DNA of 16,787 bases from Betaproteobacteria bacterium (lineage in GTDB: Bacteria > Pseudomonadota > Gammaproteobacteria > Burkholderiales > Casimicrobiaceae): contig JAAFHR010000012.1 in the NCBI GenBank assembly GCA_013298455.1, positions 1 to 16,787 of the forward strand. The letters run 5' to 3'. Made by a program: the position numbers and the translations under genes. How positions within the stretch are numbered: position 1 is the first letter of the stretch; each line of letters starts with the position of its first letter. The notes under the pieces were generated by a model. The model was not told the DNA's origin, ran no database searches, and saw only the letters and a program-made list of their open reading frames with translations. Positions 6,709 through 14,163 of this stretch are shown piece by piece.

Positions 6709-7043
6709 TTTTGACGCTCTTTCGCGTCGCGAGCCAGTATTTCCGCCACTTTGCGGTCTTCCCAATCATTGGAGAAGAAACCCCACCGCGGCAGCACCGC
6801 CAAGCCATGAAAGACAAGTCCAATGCCCCAGCCGAGCGCTGGAAACAGCACCCACATCCACTGCCATTTGTGTTTGTAGCCCGTGCCGTTGAGCAGCGGC
6901 CACGCGGCAAAAATGCAGAGCAATCCAATGATGAAGGCATACACAAACGCGTGGCGATAGAACTCGGCAAGGCGCTGCACCCGCCGGCGAATGGCTCGCT
7001 CCCGGTCCGTCGCACCCGCTACAAAGTCGTCATATTGGTCCAT
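6705..7043 (-). CDS. Small 2TM-domain membrane protein, first gene of the two-component operon
   Basis: A 112-residue protein with a good ribosome-binding site (GAGGA about six bases before ATG on the minus strand). It has a basic N-terminal stretch, two membrane helices (about 31-50 and 64-86) and the C-terminal motif Phe-Phe-Ser-Asn-Asp-Trp-Glu-Asp-Arg-Lys-Val-Ala-Glu-Ile-Leu-Ala-Arg. It aligns over most of its length with the membrane part of the kinase encoded next (shared Pro-x-Leu-Gly-Trp-Gly and Trp-Glu-x-Arg-Lys-Val). Such 2TM domains are known in histidine kinases but have no assigned function. As a stand-alone paralogue coupled to the kinase, it may pair with or modulate the sensor; that is inference. 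Confidence 0.88.
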   Translation of the reverse strand: MDQYDDFVAGATDRERAIRRRVQRLAEFYRHAFVYAFIIGLLCIFAAWPLLNGTGYKHKWQWMWVLFPALGWGIGLVFHGLAVLPRWGFFSNDWEDRKVAEILARDAKERQK

Positions 7044-7134
7044 CGCTTCCTCGGTTCATTTCGATTCAATGGAGAAAGTCTAGGGGCAACTCCGTCGCCG
7101 AAACCACAACTAAACGATGAACATGCGCGCTTGT

Positions 7135-7180
7135 TTCGCCAATCGCCGAATCGCTTCGCCAGTGGCAGATTGGTTCGCCA
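7135..7180. repeat. Three spaced copies of TTCGCCA
   Basis: TTCGCCA occurs at 7135, 7155 and 7174, a spacing of 20 and 19 bp, in the gap between the two-component operon start and the end of the DsrE-like gene. CCAATC (7139) and GATTGG (7168) also form a 6-bp inverted repeat across it. It could be degenerate tandem repeats, or close to two helical turns of regulator sites; no other support. Confidence 0.55.
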
Positions 7181-7184
7181 GCGG

Positions 7185-7619
7185 CTAAGGCTTGATGTAG
7201 GCGAAGTTCTCGCGCGACTGGAGCTGCGCGATTCGGACGACGCCCGAGGCCGTGTAATCAGCTTCTTGAATGAACTGCTCTTTCTTTAAGTTGCGATTTT
7301 TCAGCGTGATCTCACATATTTCGAAGCGCACGCCGCGCGCTTTGAGCGCAGAAACAAGCGGCGCGAATTCGATGTTGCTCTTTTCATCTTTCTTGCCCTC
7401 CATGAGCAAATCAACACCCTCGGCATGCGTCACGACCACGATCTTCGTCTCGGGCGCGACGTCTAGGTGATTGCGGATGTTTCGAAGCCCTTTAACGCCC
7501 TGTGTGGCGGCGGCATCGATGTGATAGACAACCTTGTCCTGCGCCCACGCAACGCTCGGAAGCAATCCACCGAGGCTGCAAAAAATTGTAAGGACATTAG
7601 CAATCAGAAAACGCTTCAC
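7185..7619 (-). CDS. Secreted DsrE-family protein
   Basis: I chose the GTG at 7619 (144 residues): it has a GGGAG ribosome-binding site about seven bases upstream and gives a clean signal peptide. A longer ATG frame from 7721 would overlap the divergent TSUP gene. Residues 1-26 are the signal peptide (Lys-Arg, hydrophobic core, Ala-Trp-Ala before Gln27), so the mature protein is periplasmic. The rest is DsrE-like: Val-Val-Tyr-His-Ile-Asp, a core strand Lys-Ile-Val-Val-Val-Thr-His, a single conserved Cys102 in Phe-Glu-Ile-Cys, and a C-terminal Tyr-Ile-Lys-Pro. DsrE proteins bind or transfer sulfur on cysteine; exported versions are poorly understood. It is divergent from a TauE/SafE transporter, which supports a sulfur-related role. 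Confidence 0.85.
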   Translation of the reverse strand: MKRFLIANVLTIFCSLGGLLPSVAWAQDKVVYHIDAAATQGVKGLRNIRNHLDVAPETKIVVVTHAEGVDLLMEGKKDEKSNIEFAPLVSALKARGVRFEICEITLKNRNLKKEQFIQEADYTASGVVRIAQLQSRENFAYIKP

Positions 7620-7715
7620 GATAGGGCTCCCATGGGGTGATTTGCAGTCATTGTAGGCACGCCCAACGATGCGCTTCGACATCGGATTGCCGGACGAATC
7701 GGGTAACGTTGGCGC

Positions 7716-8453
7716 ATGCATTTTCCTGATCAGTTTTGGTGGCTTGCTGGTTGCGCGTTTGTGGCCGGCGTGGTGCGTGGTTTCTCTGGATTTGGTTTGT
7801 CGGCCGTATTGGTCGCGAGCGGCTCGTTTTTTGTCTCACCGCGAGCGCTGATTCCATCGGCCCAAGCGCTCGAGATCGCCGCCAGCGTTTTCATGATTTC
7901 ATCGGTATGGCGTGACATCAATTGGAAATGGCTGACACCGATGGCCATCGCCTACGGCATTTCGATCCCGCTGGGCGTGGCGTCGCTGGCTTATCTGCCG
8001 ATCGATTGGTTGCGAGTGGGCGGCTGTGTGGTGTTGTTTGTCGCCTCGATGTGTTTGCTTCTCAACGCGCGCCCCAAGTTGCCCGATGGCTTTCCGCTTC
8101 GTTTCGGCACCGGCTTGGTTGCGGGCTATTTGGCGGGCGCATCCTCGCTCGGTGGCATGGTGGCATCGGTGATGCTATTTGCGGTGTCGATTCCCGCCAA
8201 GAATCTGCGCGCAACCTTGGTAATGCTCTTTTTTGGAAGCGCGTTGTATTCGCTTTCATGGGGCACATGGCATGGCGTGGTGACCACTGAGACGTGGGTG
8301 CGCTCGGCGTGGTTAGTGCCGCCCATGTTGGCTGGAATTTGGATCGGCACTCGGGGCTTTCAGTCCGTCGATGAAACGCAGTTTCGAAAGGCGGTACTTG
8401 CGATATTGGCGGCGCTCTCGATCGCTGGTGTTGTCAGTGTGTTGTTTCGCTGA
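7716..8453 (+). CDS. TauE/SafE (TSUP) family membrane transporter
   Basis: A 245-residue very hydrophobic protein with about seven or eight predicted membrane helices in two repeated halves. The family signatures are Ala-Gly-Val-Val-Arg-Gly-Phe-Ser-Gly-Phe-Gly near residue 17 and the second-half counterpart Ala-Gly-Tyr-Leu-Ala-Gly-Ala-Ser-Ser-Leu-Gly-Gly. TSUP proteins export sulfite or sulfoacetate or import small sulfur anions, among other substrates. The 97 bp gap to the divergent DsrE-like gene could hold a shared promoter region. The ribosome-binding site is weak. The substrate cannot be fixed from sequence. Confidence 0.9.
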   Translation: MHFPDQFWWLAGCAFVAGVVRGFSGFGLSAVLVASGSFFVSPRALIPSAQALEIAASVFMISSVWRDINWKWLTPMAIAYGISIPLGVASLAYLPIDWLRVGGCVVLFVASMCLLLNARPKLPDGFPLRFGTGLVAGYLAGASSLGGMVASVMLFAVSIPAKNLRATLVMLFFGSALYSLSWGTWHGVVTTETWVRSAWLVPPMLAGIWIGTRGFQSVDETQFRKAVLAILAALSIAGVVSVLFR

Positions 8454-8522
8454 TCGCGCTTTCGCCAATGATGGAACGAGATATCTTTAACCACTTTACC
8501 TGCACACATCGACGGCGTACTG

Positions 8523-9143
8523 ATGAACATCGTGTTTGATTTTGGCAATGTCCTTTTTGAATGGAAGCCCTCGGATCTCGTCCCAGCGCACTACCCAGGC
8601 GCGGCTCACTGGCGCGTTGACCTAAACGAATTTGCCCGTGAGATGACCGATCACGCCGATTGGCGCGCCTTTGATGCGGGCACGATGACCATCAGCGCGC
8701 TTGCGCCGAAGATCGCCGCCCGCATGAATTTGAATGCGGCAGACGTACAGCAATTCCTCACTGCACTGCCCTACAAGTTGCCGCCGATTCACGAAACGAT
8801 CGCGGTAGTGAAACGCCTGTGTGCGGCATCCCAGCGTCGCTATCGCGTGTTCTATCTATCGAACATGCCCGCAGAGTATGCCGACACACTAGAGTCGCTC
8901 TATCCTTGGATCGCAGAGTTTGACGGCGGTATCTTTTCGGGCCGCGTGGGCCATATCAAACCCGACCCCGCAATTTTTCGAGCGGCAGAAGCGCAGTTTG
9001 CACTCGTGGGTTCCGAAACGCTTTTTCTTGACGACGTTGCTGCGATTGTTGAGAGCGCGAGGCAGTGTGGATGGCACGCCGCGCAGATTCGATCGCCGGC
9101 CGATGTAACGGCAGCGCTCAGTGCATTTCGTGTGCCGTGGTAG
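8523..9143 (+). CDS. HAD-superfamily hydrolase (YihX-like phosphatase)
   Basis: A 206-residue HAD protein. It opens directly with the catalytic motif Phe-Asp-Phe-Gly-Asn-Val-Leu (nucleophile Asp6; the usual +2 acid is Gly8, as in the YihX-like Asp-x-Gly-Asn-Val group). Motif II is Tyr-Leu-Ser-Asn-Met (Ser113), motif III is His-Ile-Lys-Pro-Asp-Pro (Lys146) and motif IV is Phe-Leu-Asp-Asp-Val (Asp170, Asp171). A helical cap lies between about 15 and 90. The family dephosphorylates small phosphometabolites such as sugar phosphates; the substrate here is unknown. It lies 69 bp after the TSUP gene on the same strand and may be co-transcribed. The ATG has only a weak upstream ribosome-binding site, but the motif leaves no room for a later start. 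Confidence 0.9.
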   Translation: MNIVFDFGNVLFEWKPSDLVPAHYPGAAHWRVDLNEFAREMTDHADWRAFDAGTMTISALAPKIAARMNLNAADVQQFLTALPYKLPPIHETIAVVKRLCAASQRRYRVFYLSNMPAEYADTLESLYPWIAEFDGGIFSGRVGHIKPDPAIFRAAEAQFALVGSETLFLDDVAAIVESARQCGWHAAQIRSPADVTAALSAFRVPW

Positions 9144-9231
9144 TCAGTTAAGATTGGTCTGAATTCTTGCCTTGCTACGCTGCAGGGATTTCGTACGTTT
9201 ACACTGATCTAGCCCTACAAAACTCAAAAGA

Positions 9232-11304
9232 ATGGCACTTCCATCGATCAATCTAGAGGAGTTGAAACAGCTCGCTGACGCCGTGCCGGCGATGCTGGCT
9301 TGTTTTGAGTCGAGCGGGTTCACCTGTTTGTACGCCAACGCCGCGTACGGCAAGCTTTCGGGTCGAAGCACAGCGCAAATGGTCGGCGTGACCTATGCGG
9401 AGATGATCGGTGAGCACGAAGCCAAGGCAATCCGACCCTACGTTGATCAAGTGATGGCGACAGGAAAACCTGCCAATTACGTTCGGACCTACACGGATAT
9501 TGATCAACGCCAACGTTGGATCGAAGTCAGCTTGGTGCCCAATCGCGAAGTGGGCATGGACCGTGTGTTTGTGCTGATTTCAGACATTACGCGGCACCGA
9601 GATGCTGAGTTTGCGGCGCAAGTTAGTGCGGATCGGACTCGAAAGTTCTTTGAGGCGTCGGAAGAGGGCATTCTTTTTCACACCGGCGGTGTGATCACCG
9701 ACGTTAACCCTTCGCTGCTTCGCGTGATGGGCTACAGCGAAGCCGAGATGGTGGGACACAACACGCTGGAGTTTGTGCCGCCGCAGGCGAAGACTGAGGT
9801 GATGCAGGTGATCGCAAGCGGCGTGGAGATAGCCTACGAGAGTCAGGTGATTTGCCGGGACGGCTCGCTGCTCGACGTCGAGTACATCGTCCGAAATTTG
9901 TCGTGGGGCGAGCAATCGCAGCGCATGGTGATCGTGCGTGATCTGACAGCGCGCAAAGTGGCTGAATCGCGGATTCGTTATTTGGCCTTCAACGATCCAT
10001 TGACCGGTTTGCCCAATCGGGGTCAGGTTGAGGAGCGATTCGGCATCTTCATTGATCAATGCGCAAAGCAGAATTGGCAGTTCGCAACGCTCTTTTTGGA
10101 CCTTGATCAGGTCAAGCGCGTCAATGATTCCCTAGGTCATCACGCGGGTGACGCGCTGCTCTGCGAAGTCGCCAAACGCCTCGCGCGGGTCTGTGCCGCT
10201 GAAGGGTCGGTGTACAACGAGGCGTGGTTAGCGCGCTTGGGCGGAGATGAATTTGTTATTGCGCTCTCGTTCATGCATCGTAACGAGCTCGATGCTTTCG
10301 TGACCGCGCTATTGCAAACTTTCCATCAGTCGATTCGATTAGGCTCGCGAGAATTGCGTGTGAGCGCTTCGGTGGGCGTTGCGATCTATCCGCAAGACGG
10401 CAAAACGCCGTCAGAGCTTTTGAAAAATGCCGATGCCGCCATGTATTTCGCAAAAAATCAGGGTCGCGCCACGGTTCGCTACTTTGATGCGAGTTTGGCG
10501 TTGGCGGCTGATTTAGCGATTGATACGGAGCAGGAGCTGAGCGCCGCCGTGACTGGCAAGCAGTTCGTTTTGTATTTTCAGCCACAACTCTCACTAGACG
10601 GCACGAAACTCTTTGGCGTTGAGGCCCTCATCCGTTGGAATCATCCGGTGCGCGGCTTGGTATCACCGGAGTACTTCATCCGTGTGGCCGAGGACGTACA
10701 TCTGATTTTGCCGATTGGGCAGTGGGTGATGGACGAAGCGCTGGCTCAGGTGAAGCGCTGGCAATCGCAAGGATGGTCAGCGGCGCGGGTGGCTGTGAAT
10801 CTCTCGAGCAATCAGTTTCGCGATGGCGACTTCGTGCGTAACGTCGTCGCGGCGCTAGAGCGTGCGAAGGTCAAAGGCGACTGCTTGGAGCTCGAATTGA
10901 CCGAGCGCATGGTGATGGGCGACGAGAAGCAGGTGCTCGGTGTGCTGCAAACACTCAAGTCACTTGGGATCACATTGTCAGTTGACGACTTCGGAACGGG
11001 CTTTTCATCCCTCTCACGTTTGCGCTCGTTGCCGATCGACCAGCTAAAGATTGATCAAAGTTTTGTGCAGGATCTGCCTGAATCGCACAGCGCTCTGGCT
11101 GTTGTTACCTCGCTCATTCAACTGGGCAAAGGCTTGTCGATGCAGGTCGTTGCTGAGGGCGTGGAAACGGAAGCACAACGTGAATGTTTGGAGCTGCTCG
11201 GTTGTCCGATTGCTCAGGGTTTTCTCTCTGCGCGACCCATGCCAGCCGACGAATTTGCGCCTTGGCTGCAATCGTTTTTGAGCGGTTCACTCGGGCGTAG
11301 CTGA
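9232..11304 (+). CDS. PAS-PAS-GGDEF-EAL cyclic-di-GMP signalling protein
   Basis: A 690-residue cytoplasmic protein with no membrane helices. Two PAS sensor domains (about 10-122 and 136-250) are followed by a GGDEF domain (about 254-425) starting at Asp-Pro-Leu-Thr-Gly-Leu-Pro-Asn-Arg, with an intact Gly-Gly-Asp-Glu-Phe at 337-341. The EAL domain (about 440-685) has Glu464-Ala-Leu in Val-Glu-Ala-Leu-Ile-Arg-Trp, Asp585-Asp586 in Asp-Asp-Phe-Gly-Thr-Gly-Phe and Leu-Lys-Ile-Asp. Both diguanylate cyclase and phosphodiesterase activities are therefore possible. The RxxD inhibitory site expected five residues before GGDEF is absent (Tyr-Asn-Glu-Ala there). It probably tunes cyclic-di-GMP in response to a PAS-sensed cue. 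Its 3' end overlaps the convergent transporter gene by 18 bp. Confidence 0.96.
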   Translation: MALPSINLEELKQLADAVPAMLACFESSGFTCLYANAAYGKLSGRSTAQMVGVTYAEMIGEHEAKAIRPYVDQVMATGKPANYVRTYTDIDQRQRWIEVSLVPNREVGMDRVFVLISDITRHRDAEFAAQVSADRTRKFFEASEEGILFHTGGVITDVNPSLLRVMGYSEAEMVGHNTLEFVPPQAKTEVMQVIASGVEIAYESQVICRDGSLLDVEYIVRNLSWGEQSQRMVIVRDLTARKVAESRIRYLAFNDPLTGLPNRGQVEERFGIFIDQCAKQNWQFATLFLDLDQVKRVNDSLGHHAGDALLCEVAKRLARVCAAEGSVYNEAWLARLGGDEFVIALSFMHRNELDAFVTALLQTFHQSIRLGSRELRVSASVGVAIYPQDGKTPSELLKNADAAMYFAKNQGRATVRYFDASLALAADLAIDTEQELSAAVTGKQFVLYFQPQLSLDGTKLFGVEALIRWNHPVRGLVSPEYFIRVAEDVHLILPIGQWVMDEALAQVKRWQSQGWSAARVAVNLSSNQFRDGDFVRNVVAALERAKVKGDCLELELTERMVMGDEKQVLGVLQTLKSLGITLSVDDFGTGFSSLSRLRSLPIDQLKIDQSFVQDLPESHSALAVVTSLIQLGKGLSMQVVAEGVETEAQRECLELLGCPIAQGFLSARPMPADEFAPWLQSFLSGSLGRS

Positions 11305-12177
11305 CGCCGCCACCGCGTTTGATTTTCCGCGCTCATGCTGGAGGGCGACGAACCCACCCATCAAAATCAGCGCCACACCCAAGAGCGTGAAACCATCGGG
11401 CAATCGATTGAAGATGAACCAGCCGTAAAACGCCGAAAACGCGAGCTGCACGTACATGAAAGGTGCCAACGCGGTTGCAGTTGCTAACGAATAGGCGCGG
11501 ATCATGCACCAATGCCCCAAGAGCCCAAGTAGCCCAATGCCCAACAGAAGCACGATTTCCATGCCATGCGGCATCTGAAAAAACATCGGCGACGCGGCAG
11601 TTAACAAAAGCGCGCCAACGGCGTTGGCGTGAAAGAGAAGCGGCATGGCATCGACTTCACCTGCCACTTTTCGTGTCAACACAATGTAGGTCGCGTAAAA
11701 CGATGCCGAGGCCAAGGCTGCGATTGTGCCGATACCGGTGTGAGTAAATCCGGGGCGAAGCGCCACCAAGACCCCGCCAAAGCCCAGCGCGAGCGCAATC
11801 CAATGGGCGCGAGCCGGGCGCTCTTTGAGCACCATCGACGAGAGCAACACGACAATCGTTGGGCACACAAACGACACCACTGCAGCCTCAACGAGCGGCA
11901 GGTTTGCCAGCGCGACCCAAAAGCATGAGGTGCTGACGACGAGCGTTACGCCACGCGCAATTTGAATTTTTGGTTGTGCGGCATGCGCAAAGTTGCGGCC
12001 TTTCTTAGCGAGCAGATAGAGCCCCAAAATCACCGTAGGAATCAGGTAGCGAATCCACACGCCCGCCAAAATCGGATAGGTTTGACCGAGCCATTTCGCA
12101 GCGGCATCCATCGTTGCGAATGTCAGCATTGCGCCCAATAGCCACGGCAGGGCGCGGGCGTTGAACGCGGCGCTCAC
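11287..12177 (-). CDS. EamA/DMT-family transporter
   Basis: A 296-residue membrane protein with about ten helices in two EamA repeats (about 8-137 and 150-280). Typical features are the short loop with Glu-Arg-Pro before the second half and Tyr-x-Val-Leu-Thr-Arg in the second repeat. DMT proteins export or import amino acids, nucleosides or other metabolites; the substrate is not predictable here. It starts with GTG at 12177, overlapping the TGA of lolD by four bases (GTGA), so it appears translationally coupled to the Lol operon. Its 3' end overlaps the convergent GGDEF-EAL gene by 18 bp. Confidence 0.92.
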   Translation of the reverse strand: MSAAFNARALPWLLGAMLTFATMDAAAKWLGQTYPILAGVWIRYLIPTVILGLYLLAKKGRNFAHAAQPKIQIARGVTLVVSTSCFWVALANLPLVEAAVVSFVCPTIVVLLSSMVLKERPARAHWIALALGFGGVLVALRPGFTHTGIGTIAALASASFYATYIVLTRKVAGEVDAMPLLFHANAVGALLLTAASPMFFQMPHGMEIVLLLGIGLLGLLGHWCMIRAYSLATATALAPFMYVQLAFSAFYGWFIFNRLPDGFTLLGVALILMGGFVALQHERGKSNAVAASATPE

Positions 12178-12917
12178 GCTGGTGCGGTGCGGTTCGCCGC
12201 GTCGTGCGGTGCGATCGCTTCGAGTCGCCCGAGGTGCAAGCGCATCACGCGATCACACCGCGACGCCAGAGCTAGGTTGTGCGTGACTAAAACCAGCGCA
12301 GCGTTTCTTGATCGGGCTTGATCGATCAACAGGGCAAACACGCGCTCGCTGTTCTCTTCATCCAGATTGCCTGTGGGCTCATCGGCCAAGATACAAGCGG
12401 GTCGCGTCACCAGCGCTCTAGCGATAGCCACGCGCTGGCGCTCACCTCCCGAGAGTTCGGATGGCAAGTGATGCGCGCGGCTGGCGAGCCCCATCGCTTC
12501 GAGCATGCTGCTGGCCTCAGCGCGCGCGGCCTCGGGTGTGGTGCGACGAATTCGAAGCGCGAGCGCGACGTTATCAAGCGCCGTCAACTCGGCGAGCAAA
12601 TGATGAAATTGATAAACAAAGCCCTGCGCATGATTGCGAAGCGTGCTGCGAGCCGCGTCGCTCATCCCTTTGAGTGGCTGCTGAAGGATTGCCACTTCGC
12701 CGCTGCTGGCTTGATCGAGGCCGCCCAACAGGTGAAGTAGCGTGCTTTTCCCAGAGCCCGACGCACCGACGATGGCGAGTGTTTCGCCCCGGCAGACTTC
12801 GAGGTCGATGGCGTTCAACACGTCCGTACTGGCGGGGCCGCTCACGTAGCGCTTGCTCAGCGATTTGGCTGAGAGCACGACTTCGCTGACCGTGCTTTTC
12901 GCGATGAAATCAGTCAT
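12174..12917 (-). CDS. lolD: Lipoprotein-releasing system ATP-binding protein LolD
   Basis: A 247-residue ABC ATPase. Walker A is Gly-Ala-Ser-Gly-Ser-Gly-Lys-Ser-Thr at 51-59. The Q-loop region is Phe-Val-Tyr-Gln-Phe-His-His-Leu-Leu, which is characteristic of LolD. Then come the signature Leu-Ser-Gly-Gly-Glu-Arg-Gln-Arg, Walker B Ile-Leu-Ala-Asp-Glu-Pro-Thr-Gly-Asn-Leu-Asp and the switch His in Val-Thr-His-Asn. It powers extraction of outer-membrane lipoproteins from the inner membrane and their hand-over to LolA. It overlaps the upstream lolC gene by eight bases (12910-12917) and the downstream EamA gene by four, so the three form one operon. Confidence 0.96.
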   Translation of the reverse strand: MTDFIAKSTVSEVVLSAKSLSKRYVSGPASTDVLNAIDLEVCRGETLAIVGASGSGKSTLLHLLGGLDQASSGEVAILQQPLKGMSDAARSTLRNHAQGFVYQFHHLLAELTALDNVALALRIRRTTPEAARAEASSMLEAMGLASRAHHLPSELSGGERQRVAIARALVTRPACILADEPTGNLDEENSERVFALLIDQARSRNAALVLVTHNLALASRCDRVMRLHLGRLEAIAPHDAANRTAPA

Positions 12918-14163
12918 AGCGAAGCGCCTCTGCGGGGTTTAGTCGACTTGCGCGCCAGCTGGGATAGAGCGTTGCCAAAAACGACAAAACCAAACTCATC
13001 AGCACAATCGCAATCACGTCACTTGCAATCACTTTCGACGGCAGCGACGTAATCAGATACACCGTTTTGTCGATGAAGGTCACGCCCAAGAGCTTCTCAA
13101 TCGTGCCAACCACGGCATCCAGATTGAGCGAGATCAACATGCCCACTACAAAACCGATCAACGTGCCCAACACGCCAATGATCGCGCCCTGCACCACAAA
13201 AATCTGCATGATGCTCGCCGGTCTCGCGCCGATGGTTCGGAGGATCGCGATGTCGCTTTCTTTGTCGGTGACGACCATCACGAGCGTGCTCACCAAATTA
13301 AATGCAGCCACTGCAACGATCAACGTGAGGATGATGAACATCACGCGTTTTTCGAGCTGCACGGCTTTGAAAAAATTGGCGTTTTGCTTCGTCCAATCGC
13401 TCACACCGAGCCCCGGCGGCAGCGAGCGAATCCAATCGTTGGCAACGGCGGGCGCTTGCATCAAATCTTTGAGCTTCACGCGAAGCCCGGTCACTGCGTC
13501 ACCGAGTTGCAACAAGCGCTGCCCGTCTTGGTAGTGAATGAGCGCGACCTTGCTGTCGGCTTCGATCCAACCGATTTCAAACAAGCCGATGACGGTGAAG
13601 CTTTTGGCGCGCGGGACTGAGCCTGCCGGTGTGATCGTGCCCTGCGGCACCACGAGCGCAACCTTCTCGCCAACGCGCACGCCCAAACTGCGCGCCAAAT
13701 CAACGCCCAAAATCACGCCCCACTCGCCTGCTTTCAAATCGGTGAGCGCACCGACCTTCATGTGCGATTGCACGGTGGCGACTTTGTTTTCACTGGCCGG
13801 GTCAATGCCGCGAACGAGCGATGGTTTGTTCACTTCGCCGTTGACCCACATGCCTTCGCCTTGAACGTACGGCGCGATGGCCTCGACTTGCGGATTCTTT
13901 TCGAGCGTAGGCAACAGCGCTTGCCATTGATTGAGCGGTGCATCGAAGCCTTTAACTTCCACATGCGCCGTGGCGGCGAGCATACGATTTCGAAGTTCGC
14001 TCTGGAAGCCATTCATCACCGAGATCACCACGATCAACGCTGCAACGCCCAGCGCAATGCCGAGCATCGAAATTAAGGAGATGAAGGAGATGAAACTATT
14101 GCGGCGTTTGGCGCGCACGTAGCGCACACCGAGTTCGAGCTCAAAGCGGGATAGAAAAGGCAT
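12910..14163 (-). CDS. lolC: Lipoprotein-releasing system permease LolC/LolE family
   Basis: A 417-residue permease. I chose ATG 14163, which gives the family's N-terminus (Glu-Leu-Gly-Val-Arg-Tyr-Val-Arg-Ala-Lys-Arg-Arg-Asn-Ser-Phe-Ile-Ser). An upstream ATG at 14205 would add 14 unrelated residues. One membrane helix (24-50) is followed by a large periplasmic domain (about 51-265) and then three C-terminal helices. It ends in the conserved Tyr-Pro-Ser-Trp-Arg-Ala-Ser-Arg-Leu-Asn-Pro-Ala-Glu-Ala-Leu-Arg-Tyr. It works with LolD to release lipoproteins from the inner membrane. No second permease gene (lolE) is next to it, so it may act as a homodimer as in LolF-type systems, or the partner is elsewhere. 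No clear ribosome-binding site is visible. Confidence 0.93.
   Translation of the reverse strand: MPFLSRFELELGVRYVRAKRRNSFISFISLISMLGIALGVAALIVVISVMNGFQSELRNRMLAATAHVEVKGFDAPLNQWQALLPTLEKNPQVEAIAPYVQGEGMWVNGEVNKPSLVRGIDPASENKVATVQSHMKVGALTDLKAGEWGVILGVDLARSLGVRVGEKVALVVPQGTITPAGSVPRAKSFTVIGLFEIGWIEADSKVALIHYQDGQRLLQLGDAVTGLRVKLKDLMQAPAVANDWIRSLPPGLGVSDWTKQNANFFKAVQLEKRVMFIILTLIVAVAAFNLVSTLVMVVTDKESDIAILRTIGARPASIMQIFVVQGAIIGVLGTLIGFVVGMLISLNLDAVVGTIEKLLGVTFIDKTVYLITSLPSKVIASDVIAIVLMSLVLSFLATLYPSWRASRLNPAEALRYD

Noticed and set aside
6709..6765. Upstream ATG at 6765 for the sensor kinase
   Set aside because: It would add 19 unrelated residues and overlap the 2TM gene by 61 bases; the ATGA overlap at 6708 is a better start.
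7620..7721. ATG at 7721 for the DsrE-like protein
   Set aside because: The extra 34 residues precede a perfect signal peptide and overlap the divergent transporter start; the GTG at 7619 has a ribosome-binding site.
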